Source of the DNA: Candidatus Poribacteria bacterium
GTDB lineage: Bacteria; Poribacteria; WGA-4E; WGA-3G
Reading direction: 5' to 3'
Assembly: GCA_022824265.1 (NCBI GenBank)
Contig: JAJEAG010000033.1
Span: 78,145-142,144 of the forward strand
DNA length: 64,000 nucleotides
Shown here: one piece after another, positions 43,386 through 51,799 of the stretch
Layout: each line of letters starts with the position of its first letter
Position numbering within the stretch: the stretch's first letter is position 1
The notes under the pieces: model-generated
Told to the model about the DNA's origin: nothing
Databases searched by the model: none
What the model saw: the letters and a program-made list of their open reading frames with translations, nothing else
Translations under genes and position numbers: made by a program

Positions 43386-44204
43386 ATGCGTAACCAACTT
43401 ACACTCACACTATTCATTCTAATCATTGCAATATCATTCTGTTCTAATGCTTTAGCAAGTCTACAAAATGGGTTAATTGTGTACTACCCGTTTGATGAGG
43501 CTAACGGGAAAACAGCTTCAGATAATAGTAAAAACAACAACGATGGTGAATTAATGGGCAGTGCCGCATGGGCACCAAATGAAGGTAAAATTGACGGTGC
43601 TATTAGATTTGATGGCGGTGAAGGTTCAGTTGTAGACGATAATGGCGCGGATTATATAAATGGACTTGAGGCATTTTCTATCTCTGTGTGGGTAAAATCT
43701 GATACAGTCGGACACGACAGAGGCATTGTTTTTGCTGTAGATCCTGATGGGGGAGACAATATATTCGGTTTACGTTATGATGCAGCAAGTTGGTCAACTA
43801 AAGGTGGAACTAATCTTATCAAAGGTGCAATCACTACAACAGGTGGGGGACAAGCTTATGAGGGTAAGAGCGAAGTCCAGACAGAAGAATGGCAACACCT
43901 CGTGTTTACATGGGAAAGTGGTGTAAAACTTGCACTTTATATTAATGCTGAACTTGATGACGATCCAACACATAATGATGACGCTAAAGTAGGTTCAATA
44001 TCAGGTGCAACAAAATTCATTGTCGGTAAAGGAGCAAAAGACAATAACGGCACTTCATGGACTGGCCTCATTGATGAAGTTCGCATTTACGACAGAGTAC
44101 TCACAGAAAATGAAATTGCTGAATTGGCTACAGGTGTTCTCCCAGTTGAAGCAAAAGGAAAGTTAACCACAACTTGGGGTAATATTAAGAACAAAATATA
44201 TTAG
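43386..44204 (+). CDS. Exported LamG jelly-roll protein with KLTTTW tail
   Basis: The 272-residue protein has a Sec signal (MRNQLTLTLFILIIAISFCSNALAS, cut after ALA). It continues with LQNGLIVYYPFDEANGKTASDNSKNNNDGEL, the LamG opening, then FSISVWVKSD, QHLVFTWESGVKLALYINAEL and TGLIDEVRIYDRVLTENEI, a full LamG-like fold. The end LPVEAKGKLTTTWGNIKNKIY shares the conserved tail with two other exported proteins here. AAGGAGG at 43371-43377 supports this start over an ATG at 43362. The ligand is unknown. Confidence 0.87.
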   Translation: MRNQLTLTLFILIIAISFCSNALASLQNGLIVYYPFDEANGKTASDNSKNNNDGELMGSAAWAPNEGKIDGAIRFDGGEGSVVDDNGADYINGLEAFSISVWVKSDTVGHDRGIVFAVDPDGGDNIFGLRYDAASWSTKGGTNLIKGAITTTGGGQAYEGKSEVQTEEWQHLVFTWESGVKLALYINAELDDDPTHNDDAKVGSISGATKFIVGKGAKDNNGTSWTGLIDEVRIYDRVLTENEIAELATGVLPVEAKGKLTTTWGNIKNKIY

Positions 44205-44228
44205 AATGTTCTGACAAAATCTACTTTT

Positions 44229-44245
44229 GGGGAGGATACCTCCCC
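44229..44245 (+). terminator. Hairpin downstream of the LamG gene
   Basis: GGGGAGG and CCTCCCC form a seven-base perfect stem with the loop ATA, 24 bases past the LamG stop, and TTATACTC follows. It fits an intrinsic terminator with a weak T-tract, ending the LamG transcript before the small gene at 44281. Confidence 0.55.
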
Positions 44246-44280
44246 TTATACTCTCAAATTCAAAACAGGGTGGAGGAATA

Positions 44281-44667
44281 ATGCAAATACAACACAGTAG
44301 TCACCACACAGTTGAAAACACCTTCCGTTCCAGTCTTCAACAAGAATTATTTGAACTACAAATAAGGACAAAAAATACATTACCGTCAAAAGAAATACCC
44401 GATTCAGCTTTTAATGATACACTGTTTCTTCTGGAAATAATGTACAACACGGGTATTCCGATACCAGACATAAATAGAACGAACCACGGAAATATAAGTC
44501 TGAAATGGCACACAGAAGAAGGTACAGCAATAATGGAACTCTGTGGTGATGGACTTGTCGTCTACAATGCCTATTCAGATGATGATTCTAAGGACGATGG
44601 AGCATGCCTTTTATCTGATGCTGCTGCACTTGATGAACTTCTTGGCTCATTACGCTGTGTATATTAA
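44281..44667 (+). CDS. Hypothetical protein
   Basis: The 128-residue cytoplasmic protein starts at an ATG with GGAGG eight bases before it; longer in-frame starts overlap the hairpin and were not used. The middle, GNISLKWHTEEGTAIMELCGDGLVVYNAY, resembles short proteins with an I-S-L-x-W pattern that are common in several bacterial phyla and have no known role. The C-terminus is acidic. It stands alone between the LamG terminator and the large fusion gene. Confidence 0.6.
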   Translation: MQIQHSSHHTVENTFRSSLQQELFELQIRTKNTLPSKEIPDSAFNDTLFLLEIMYNTGIPIPDINRTNHGNISLKWHTEEGTAIMELCGDGLVVYNAYSDDDSKDDGACLLSDAAALDELLGSLRCVY

Positions 44668-44746
44668 TATTTGTCAGATAATGAGATAGATTTAAATGAA
44701 TCTAAACAGGTATTTCAGAAATTTTGAATTAGGAGAACATGACTAA

Positions 44747-47203
44747 ATGAAAAGCGATGCGCACGCTAACAAAGCGCACCTACAAGAAAACGTTACTACC
44801 ATACTTGAAAAACTAATCGGTAGTCAAATTGATGATATAATCGCAGAAATGGATTTCGATTCAGAATCCATACAAACCTTCTTATCTTCACTACCTTCTG
44901 ATTCCCTTGAAAGCTACCTTATTCCACAATGGGTCGTCCTCGCAGCAGGCAAAGGCACACGCATTGATCCAACGGGTCGTTTGAGCAAAACATTAGATAT
45001 AATGTTCGGTGACCAAAATATGCTGCAGCACTCACGCCGATTTCTCCCCGGAAACCGTCCAGATATCGTTGTTATAAACCCACAGATGGCAACCCGATTG
45101 ACTGATAACATATCAACAAAGCTATTGTTAGGTGCAAATGCTGTTCCTTGTATTCAACAAGAAATGAACGGCACAGGTGGGGCATTACAAGCAGCTATAC
45201 CAGAACTCCGAAAAACAAATGCAGAGTGGATTGGCATAGCATTCGGTGATGAACCATTCTTAGAAAATGCAATTTTTGCGCAGACTCTGTTATCACATTT
45301 CCTATCTGCAGCAGATGTCACCTTATGCGGAAAAATACCTGACACTGTTGTAGATAAGGGAGGACTTTTCTTTGATACAGACGGAAAATTCATAGGTACA
45401 AAAGAATGGTACGATATGACTGAAGAAGAAAAAGAAGAGATGTGGCAACGGTTGGAACAAGGTAAGGCATATACCAATACTGGTATTACTATCATCCGTA
45501 AAAGCGTACTATTGGAACGAATTCATCGATTGCAACCACACCCTAACCGAAATAATGAACTACACCATGTTGATCTTATCCGACTCTGTTATGAAGATGG
45601 TTTGAAAACAAATGCCTTTATTTATCGGAACGATGTACTCTCTGGTGTCAACCGTTGGTCAAATGTATTAAAGGGTGAAGAGATGTTATTTCAACAAACA
45701 CGAGAATTACTAAGTCAAAAAGGAATACGCATTGATCCAGCAGCACAAATTACAACAGGAAGTGAGGATGTTGAAATTGGAACTGGATGCTATCTACTTG
45801 GTAGAATTCATATCGGAAATGGTGTAAAGATTGGGGATTATTGCAGACTTGAAAATGTTACACTGAGTGGAACAACAATCGTGGGGAATTCAGTCGGTTT
45901 ACAAAATGTGTCAGCAAAAGATACTACCTTTGAATCAAACTCTTTACCTACGATATTAACCGAACCTGTGACTTGTCTCGCGGCCAAAAGTATCATTCGG
46001 AATAGTACGTTTAATTGCGTTATTGTTGGCAATACTGTTGATTTGTCAGATATTCATGCAAATGCATCAGTGATTCCATCCGATATAAAACTGAATAATA
46101 AAAGATTAGGAGTACCAATCACCGAGACGCCTAACGGTGTACCAGGTTCACTTTTCCAACAAATTGTTCCAACTGATTATAGCCCTGGGGTATATACATT
46201 CGGTGAAAAGAAAGGATTACCTGATTGGGAAAATCTACGGAAACATGTCAGTTCACATAGTGCATTGGAGTTGATCCCTCGCGCGACAAACAATAAACAA
46301 GCACAACAAGTAACAAACAATGCTGTAAATATACTTTTAGATATGAGACGTGAAAATGGGGCATATCTTATAGAAGACCTTACTCCAGAAGAGCTATGGG
46401 GAACGATTTTTGAGTTGGTAGAAATACATACAGGTAACCCAAACCCATATCATCAGGACAAACTAAAAGCACGAAAAACAGCACTTGATCTGATACCAGA
46501 ATTTTGGAATGACAATTGGTTAACGCGTTTGAAACTTGTTGTCGCAGGAAATGTCATTGATTATAGTAGCGCGCGGGTTGTACAAAAAGTAAATGAAAAT
46601 CCGAACTATTTCTCTCAGGCTCTTAGTGCTGCGGTAGAAACACCTTTCGCCATTGATTGTTATGACAACTTTTTAGAGAAAGTCATCAATTCGAAACCCC
46701 AAAAAATATTGTGGCTCGCAGATAACGATGGAGAAATAATCTTTGATATTGCTTTCATTCAAGACCTAATGCAGTGTGGACATCAAGTAATCATAGTTGG
46801 TAAAGTGGACAATGCCAGCAACGATGTTACATTGGCAGATTTGCATGAAATCACAAATTACCCTCAATTCACAGAACTTCAGCAAGCAATACGAGACGGT
46901 GTCGTTATTCTAATGTCATCAGGGGCAAAGACAATTGGAACTAATCTATATAACGCCACACCAGAATTCATCAATGCACTCTTGGATGCTGACCTTGTTA
47001 TCTCAAAAGGTCAAGGGAATTTCTTCACAACACCGGGATGGTATAAAGACACATTTTATCTCCTGCTATCCAAAGGTATGACTGCAGAAAATACTACCGG
47101 TGTGGTAGCGGATAAAAACCTTCCCATTGACGGACTTATATTAGCATATCTACCGAGTGGTACAAAAAGGGATACAACGTTACGTGAACTATGCAACCTT
47201 TGA
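44747..47203 (+). CDS. Fusion of GlmU-like nucleotidyltransferase, left-handed beta-helix and DUF89 phosphatase
   Basis: The 818-residue protein has three parts. Residues about 60-300 are a GT-A nucleotidyltransferase: VVLAAGKGTRI (63-73), QEMNGTGGALQA (138-149) and AFGDEP (165-170). Residues about 325-450 are a degenerate left-handed beta-helix (hexapeptide repeats such as IGTGCYLLGRIHIGNGVKIG). Residues about 495-818 match DUF89, a metal-dependent damage-control phosphatase: LWLADNDGEIIFD (656-667), GNVIDYSS (601-608) and DLVISKGQGNF (749-759). The first two parts suggest sugar-nucleotide synthesis, the last suggests hydrolysis of damaged or side-product phosphates. AGGAG is upstream. Confidence 0.85.
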   Translation: MKSDAHANKAHLQENVTTILEKLIGSQIDDIIAEMDFDSESIQTFLSSLPSDSLESYLIPQWVVLAAGKGTRIDPTGRLSKTLDIMFGDQNMLQHSRRFLPGNRPDIVVINPQMATRLTDNISTKLLLGANAVPCIQQEMNGTGGALQAAIPELRKTNAEWIGIAFGDEPFLENAIFAQTLLSHFLSAADVTLCGKIPDTVVDKGGLFFDTDGKFIGTKEWYDMTEEEKEEMWQRLEQGKAYTNTGITIIRKSVLLERIHRLQPHPNRNNELHHVDLIRLCYEDGLKTNAFIYRNDVLSGVNRWSNVLKGEEMLFQQTRELLSQKGIRIDPAAQITTGSEDVEIGTGCYLLGRIHIGNGVKIGDYCRLENVTLSGTTIVGNSVGLQNVSAKDTTFESNSLPTILTEPVTCLAAKSIIRNSTFNCVIVGNTVDLSDIHANASVIPSDIKLNNKRLGVPITETPNGVPGSLFQQIVPTDYSPGVYTFGEKKGLPDWENLRKHVSSHSALELIPRATNNKQAQQVTNNAVNILLDMRRENGAYLIEDLTPEELWGTIFELVEIHTGNPNPYHQDKLKARKTALDLIPEFWNDNWLTRLKLVVAGNVIDYSSARVVQKVNENPNYFSQALSAAVETPFAIDCYDNFLEKVINSKPQKILWLADNDGEIIFDIAFIQDLMQCGHQVIIVGKVDNASNDVTLADLHEITNYPQFTELQQAIRDGVVILMSSGAKTIGTNLYNATPEFINALLDADLVISKGQGNFFTTPGWYKDTFYLLLSKGMTAENTTGVVADKNLPIDGLILAYLPSGTKRDTTLRELCNL

Positions 47204-48520
47204 TATCGTAAACTCTCGTTTTCCAGACTTAGGCAGAGCTATCTCATCTACAAATTCCACGTTCACAGATACATCTGAACCAAGAGCATCTTGTATTTTT
47301 TGGATTAAGTAGTTGCTTGTATTCTCAGTCCATTGTTGATTTATTACAATCTTAAGGACGCACTGCTCAAACGTTTCCTGAATCAATTGAAATTGGATCA
47401 CGCCATCAAGGTCATAGAACTGTTGTGTGAAATATCCTCCGTGTACTAATTCTCCATTTTTTGTTTTAAAAGTCGCTGTACTACGTCCAAGTAGTTCCTT
47501 TAAAACAGGCAATAGATTACCACATGGACATACCTCATCTGATAAAAGACCTATATCTCCAATTCGGTAGCGAATAAAGGGCATTGCATAGTTGTTTAAT
47601 TGGGTAACAAGTATATCACCCGGTGTCTTATAGGGTTGTTCACTGTCTATCTCAAGGTAAATATCTCTACAGTTGATATGCATTCGTCCTTCTGCACATT
47701 CCATAGCAATTAAACCCACTTCACGTCCACCATAACGGTTGTATATTTTAGTATTGAATACATTTTCACTGAGTGTCCTATAATGTGGGTGTAACATCTC
47801 AGCAGACGAAATAATCCCTCGCAATGAACATGTAGGCTTTAATTCATTCTCTGATAAAAATTTGGCAAATTGAAATAAGGAGGAAGGATATGCGAGAATT
47901 GTTTCAGGTTTTAGCTTCTCCATCTTTTTATAGGCGTTGTACATCTCAGAGTCAGTAAGTTGAAATCCGTTTAACCAAAACTGATTACGCCAAAAGTGAT
48001 TCAGTTTCTGTTTCCAATTACCGTTATCTTTCAAATCGGCAAGTGCACCCCAGATAATCAGTTGTGATTGACCAAAATCCCAACCCGCCCATCTATCAAA
48101 ATAATATACGCTCAGATTGCGCTGATTCCAATAGTTTCTATCCTGATAAAACGTTAAGGGAGAACCTGTTGATCCACCAGTAGCATTCTTTATTCGCTGT
48201 TTAGGCGAGAATGATTCTGAACATAGATCTGCCGATTGTTCTTTGATGGTTTCTTTCTCAAGCGGGGGAATCTGTGAAATGTCTTGAGAATCTGTCTTAA
48301 GCAATTCGCGGTAATATGAAGTCGTTTGGTAAGCATGAAGAATTAGTTGTCTCAAACGATTACGCTGATATGATATGATAGTTTCACGATCAGAATCATT
48401 AAGCGCATCAACCTGTGATAGTTGTGAGTGGAAACTTATACCATTACGGTAAAAATTATACGCAGTCCACAAGGCTTTGGAAAATGAACTTTTAGCAAAA
48501 CGAGGAATTGACATATCCAC
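47189..48520 (-). CDS. CapK/phenylacetate-CoA ligase-like adenylate-forming protein
   Basis: The 443-residue protein belongs to the adenylate-forming enzymes related to phenylacetate-CoA ligase and CapK. Motifs are KNATGGSTGSPLTFYQD (P-loop, A3), NRYGGREVGLIAMECAEG (A5, with E) and MPFIRYRIGDIG (A7, D and R), then GRSTATFKT. It has an N-terminal extension of about 60 residues. CapK-type members lie in capsule and exopolysaccharide clusters. Its 3' end overlaps the convergent fusion gene by 15 bases. Neither neighbour is an established capsule gene. Confidence 0.85.
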   Translation of the reverse strand: MDMSIPRFAKSSFSKALWTAYNFYRNGISFHSQLSQVDALNDSDRETIISYQRNRLRQLILHAYQTTSYYRELLKTDSQDISQIPPLEKETIKEQSADLCSESFSPKQRIKNATGGSTGSPLTFYQDRNYWNQRNLSVYYFDRWAGWDFGQSQLIIWGALADLKDNGNWKQKLNHFWRNQFWLNGFQLTDSEMYNAYKKMEKLKPETILAYPSSLFQFAKFLSENELKPTCSLRGIISSAEMLHPHYRTLSENVFNTKIYNRYGGREVGLIAMECAEGRMHINCRDIYLEIDSEQPYKTPGDILVTQLNNYAMPFIRYRIGDIGLLSDEVCPCGNLLPVLKELLGRSTATFKTKNGELVHGGYFTQQFYDLDGVIQFQLIQETFEQCVLKIVINQQWTENTSNYLIQKIQDALGSDVSVNVEFVDEIALPKSGKREFTISKVA

Positions 48521-48537
48521 ATTATGTTACAACTATC

Positions 48538-48645
48538 AGGTCTTACGCACAAAATGGTAGGCGCGCTTGAAACTCACAATTCTCTTGAAAATTACGATAT
48601 TTTCGTCATATTATTTTGAGAAATCGTAAGAATTCCGTAAGTCCT
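48538..48645. repeat. Possible MITE remnant with imperfect inverted ends
   Basis: AGGTCTTACG (48538-48547) and CGTAAGTCCT (48636-48645) pair at nine of ten positions and enclose about 88 bases. It lies in the 196-base gap between the CapK-like and sulfatase genes. The internal sequence is AT-rich, with no frame. A TTACG-ended terminal repeat is common in some mobile elements, so a decayed element is plausible, but chance is possible. Confidence 0.35.
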
Positions 48646-48716
48646 ACAACTATATAATCGATGAAAGGTATTGAAATGAAACAAAATAGATCTAAGGACA
48701 AGTTGGTATGAACATA

Positions 48717-50201
48717 TTAATGTCCTCTAATAGGATCAATATGTGGTTCATAGCCAGGTGGTAACTGATCACTTGAAGAACGTCCATCTTGAAATAGTTG
48801 ACCTGCATCCGGATTTTCCGATTCAATCGGTTTTGGAAATTTCTTCCATTTGTTCTCTTCAATGGGTTGTTCATAACCATCATCACGGAACCAGTTTATC
48901 AACCTATCACGATGTTCCCTGAGTGGACGACCATACGCTGGATTACCAGCAAGATTTCGCTCATCAAGCCTACCTGCCAAACGTCTGAATAGAAATTCCT
49001 TCTGATCAGCAGCAGAATAGATATATTTATACGCATCTGTCAATAGCATATACAATCCTCTATCCTCATGTGCTAACTGTCCAATAATTGCATCTCGATC
49101 AGAATTACCATACGCAATATCAGCGAGGTCAGTACCACAACGATCAGAGTCAGGTGTCAAACCTGCTGCACATACACTTGTCGGTAATACATCAACAAGA
49201 CTGGTAGGAATATCACACTGACTGTTTGCTTCAAATCGTTCAGGATAACGCACCAACAACGGAATACGCGCAGCTGCATCAAGGAATGAACGTTTTCCAT
49301 AACAGTCATAGTCACCAAGTAATTCTCCGTGGTCAGATGTGTAAATAATCAAGGTATTATCAAGTTCGCCAACAGACTCAAGATATTCCAGTATTCTACC
49401 TACTTGATAGTCAATAAATGAGATAGCGGCGTAGTATGCAGCTCGCATTGTTCTGAGAAGATTCATGTCCATACCTTGATCACGATATTTGTAGCGATTT
49501 TGATGCCTGTTCCAATATGTGTGAAGTTCTTCATAATCTGGAGGAAGGAACGGTAACGGCATTTCAACTGTACGATACAATCTATTCCAAGGCACAGGCG
49601 ACTCAAACGGTGGATGTGGTTTAATAAAACTTGACCAACATAAAAAAGGTCGATCTGAATCACGTTGTGTGAGAAATTCTAATGTTCTATCACCTACCCA
49701 CTGTGTATGATGTAACCGTGCAGGAAGTTGCGAGGGTTGTGGAATGTAGTAGTATTCACTACGTTCACCATGCGGAGCAATAATATGATCATAACCATTA
49801 TCACGTAGTGATTGTGTAAAGTCGTCAGGACCGGCACCCTCCTCAGAGAAATCTCTTGTTTCAAAACCCCACATTTTGCGTCCCTGCGGTGTAAAATGCA
49901 TCTTTCCAATACCATGGGTTTGATAGCCTATCTCATTCAATAAATCCATGACTGAAGAACGATCTTGGGGCATTGCTGAATTCGTAGTGCAACCTGTCTG
50001 ATGAGGCCACTGACCAAGCAGAAAACTACATCTCGAAGCAACACAGACAGGTGAAGGACAGTATGCTGAAGTAAAACTTGTTCCCTCACGCGCAAGTCTA
50101 TCAAGTGCTGGTGTCTGTATTATAGGATTATTGAGAGCACCGACTGTATCAAATCGCTGCTGATCAGTCATCAGGTAGAGTATATTGGGTTTATTAGCCA
50201 T
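48717..50201 (-). CDS. Sulfatase with CxAxR active site
   Basis: This 494-residue type I sulfatase begins KPNILYLMTDQQRFDTVG, where D13 and later residues bind calcium. The formylglycine site is C53-V-A55-S-R57 in PVCVASRCSFLLGQW, with alanine instead of the usual proline. TSDHGELLGDYDCYGKRSF carries the metal residues D and H. HQTG follows the site. No signal peptide is present, so it would act in the cytoplasm or needs an unknown export route. It would remove sulfate from sugar or glycan breakdown products. No sulfatase-maturing gene is in the window. Confidence 0.9.
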   Translation of the reverse strand: MANKPNILYLMTDQQRFDTVGALNNPIIQTPALDRLAREGTSFTSAYCPSPVCVASRCSFLLGQWPHQTGCTTNSAMPQDRSSVMDLLNEIGYQTHGIGKMHFTPQGRKMWGFETRDFSEEGAGPDDFTQSLRDNGYDHIIAPHGERSEYYYIPQPSQLPARLHHTQWVGDRTLEFLTQRDSDRPFLCWSSFIKPHPPFESPVPWNRLYRTVEMPLPFLPPDYEELHTYWNRHQNRYKYRDQGMDMNLLRTMRAAYYAAISFIDYQVGRILEYLESVGELDNTLIIYTSDHGELLGDYDCYGKRSFLDAAARIPLLVRYPERFEANSQCDIPTSLVDVLPTSVCAAGLTPDSDRCGTDLADIAYGNSDRDAIIGQLAHEDRGLYMLLTDAYKYIYSAADQKEFLFRRLAGRLDERNLAGNPAYGRPLREHRDRLINWFRDDGYEQPIEENKWKKFPKPIESENPDAGQLFQDGRSSSDQLPPGYEPHIDPIRGH

Positions 50202-50327
50202 AGAAGTTATGTTCCTTTCATAAGACGACGGTATATTGTTTGATTATGGATGCCATACATCAGCATAGCATTTTTCCCATTTGAGCACAATATCCAAATT
50301 CTGTTATTTTCAATATTAAGCTTCTTT

Positions 50328-50410
50328 TATAGGAGTGATCTCCGAATCGCAACTTCTTATCCTGTAAATCCTCGTTCAGACAACATCGTAGGGCGAGGTC
50401 ACCTCGCCCA
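50328..50410 (+). repeat. Direct repeat copy R5
   Basis: It runs from TATAGGAGTGATCTCCGAATC to a hairpin GGGCGAGG-TCA-CCTCGCCC, and its nearly identical sister is R6 at 50775-50855, about 80 bases each with few differences. A short piece with the same opening occurs at 23539-23564. The two copies flank the inverted long repeat. It has no coding content. Confidence 0.75.
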
Positions 50411-50463
50411 TCTTCACCTACACTCTCTACTATAACCTGAGTTCGCTTAATGATAGTATTGTG

Positions 50464-50774
50464 TGCCAGTAGGAAACCCTTTGACATGATGAAATTTACA
50501 TTATTTACGTTCTAAAGATTCAGAGTTTTCAGAGTCAGAGGGAAATTTGAACAATTTTATCATGTCCAACTAACCTATATTCAGTATAGTTTTATAGGGC
50601 TATTATGACTTATTTAGTCAAGAATGACTCTGAAAATTCGGATGTTTCTACATAAAACAATGCCAACGGAATTTAGGGTGTGAATTCAGCCGATTCCGTA
50701 AGTTACTTATTCCGAACTCACGTTACTATAGAATTGACTTTCAAGTCGCGACTTTACGACATATTTCTACGAAT
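50464..50774 (-). repeat. Long structured repeat, copy 2 (inverted match to 23.6 kb)
   Basis: The reverse complement of this stretch matches 23628-23944 from CCAGTAGGAAACCCTTTGAC on its left edge to the ATTCGTAGAAATATGTCGT block on its right edge. The internal hairpins and the inverted pair around the TTTTCAGAGTCA motif are kept. Differences are mostly single substitutions. The right end adjoins repeat R6 without a gap. Confidence 0.75.
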
Positions 50775-50855
50775 GTAGGAGCGATCTCCGAATCGCAACC
50801 TCTTATCCTGAAAACCCTCGTTCAGACAACATCGTAGTGGCGAGGTCACCTCGCC
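50775..50855 (+). repeat. Direct repeat copy R6
   Basis: It starts GTAGGAGCGATCTCCGAATC and ends with GGCGAGG-TCA-CCTCGCC, matching R5 (50328-50410). Together they bracket the long repeat copy. A separate GC-rich hairpin, GGGCGGGG-AGA-CCCCGCCC, follows at 50874-50892 and shares the CTACGA tail seen at 9.1 and 37.5 kb. Confidence 0.75.
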
Positions 50856-51262
50856 CGAATAATATCACACAACGGGCGGGGAGACCCCGCCCCTACGAGG
50901 ACATCTCACCCTTCCGTGTCTTCAGTGCCTTCCGCGATTCGGACAACAAGCGTTTCTGACAGCCAACAGTCGATAGCCGACAGCCAAAAACCTGAAAACT
51001 ACCCCAAAACATACATGAAACATATTGTTCCAAACGCCACAAACTCCTTCCATTCCAATCCAATACATGTAATAATACTAACACTATGAAAAACAAAAAC
51101 CGATCACAACCATATTATCAACAAAAACCACCCGTCACCAAAAAAATGTCCACACAAAAACTGACCATAACCAAGCAAATCAAAACGTACCAAATAGAAA
51201 ATTTCAAAAAGTTTCGTACACATTGATAAATTCAGTCCCTGACTGGTATAACCCCAAAAGAC

Positions 51263-51306
51263 AAAACGTACACAGAAACGAAAAACGCCCTTTTTGTGTA
51301 CGTTTT
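51263..51306 (+). terminator. Candidate hairpin in the gene-poor region
   Basis: AAAACGTACACA (51263-51274) and TGTGTACGTTTT (51295-51306) form a 12-base perfect stem, and a T run (51304-51307) then an AAAAGGAG sequence follow. An ATG at 51324 with that AAGGAG ahead opens a 24-codon frame (MYLQEKVKINRKIPYTYSAK...). This may be a terminator or leader structure. Function is unknown. Confidence 0.4.
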
Positions 51307-51583
51307 TAAAAGGAGCAAAAACCGATGTATTTGCAAGAAAAGGTGAAGATCAACCGCAAAATTCCATACACCTATTCTGCCAAGGAATTCATAACGTAGA
51401 TTTGTTGTATCCTGTGATTTTGATAAAATAAATTCAGATAAACATACAATACAACATAAAAAATCGAATAGAAAATCACGCACCCAATAACCAATATTGT
51501 ATTGAATTACAAGTCATATCATGATAGACTTAGTTACATCAATAAATCACAAAATTGAAGGACTATAGAGAGAATATTTTCAG

Positions 51584-51799
51584 ATGCAGAAATGGTATGA
51601 AAACAGAACTTTGCTGAATATCTTCATATTGCTAATGGTTGTCTGTTTTATAACATATTATTTCTATCACTGGCAGTGGGGATTACCTCTATTCCTCTCG
51701 TTAGGATCGGCAATAATGATTCGAGGTGTAATAAAAATTACATTGCGTATGCGTAGGAATAATCCCAAGCATGAATCGCAAGATAAGGAGATAAAGTGA
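51584..51799 (+). CDS. Small membrane protein
   Basis: The 71-residue protein has two hydrophobic segments at about 9-27 and 31-46, then a basic, polar tail (KITLRMRRNNPKHESQDKEIK). I do not recognise the family. Its stop overlaps the GTG start of the molybdopterin oxidoreductase gene (GTGA), so they are translationally coupled and may form a complex. The small size is unlike MsrQ or other known partners of that enzyme class. Confidence 0.6.
   Translation: MQKWYENRTLLNIFILLMVVCFITYYFYHWQWGLPLFLSLGSAIMIRGVIKITLRMRRNNPKHESQDKEIK

Larger units (their letters stand above)
50202..51583. other. Gene-poor repeat region of about 1.38 kb
   Basis: This is the largest gene-free stretch. From left to right it holds the promoter side of the sulfatase gene, repeat R5 (50328-50410), the long repeat copy 2 (50464-50774, inverted), repeat R6 (50775-50855), a GC-rich hairpin (50873-50895), a short GACAGCC-type array (50956-50985), a G-poor section (51000-51240), and a hairpin with a 12-base stem (51263-51306). 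Frames of 60-83 codons on both strands look accidental. Confidence 0.65.

Noticed and set aside
50893..51096. 67-codon minus-strand frame over the GACAGCC array
   Set aside because: It is formed by the short repeat units and lacks any coding signature.
51232..51483. 83-codon minus-strand frame in the gene-poor region
   Set aside because: The hydrophobic text comes from AT-rich DNA; no start site or family, and it overlaps the 12-base hairpin.
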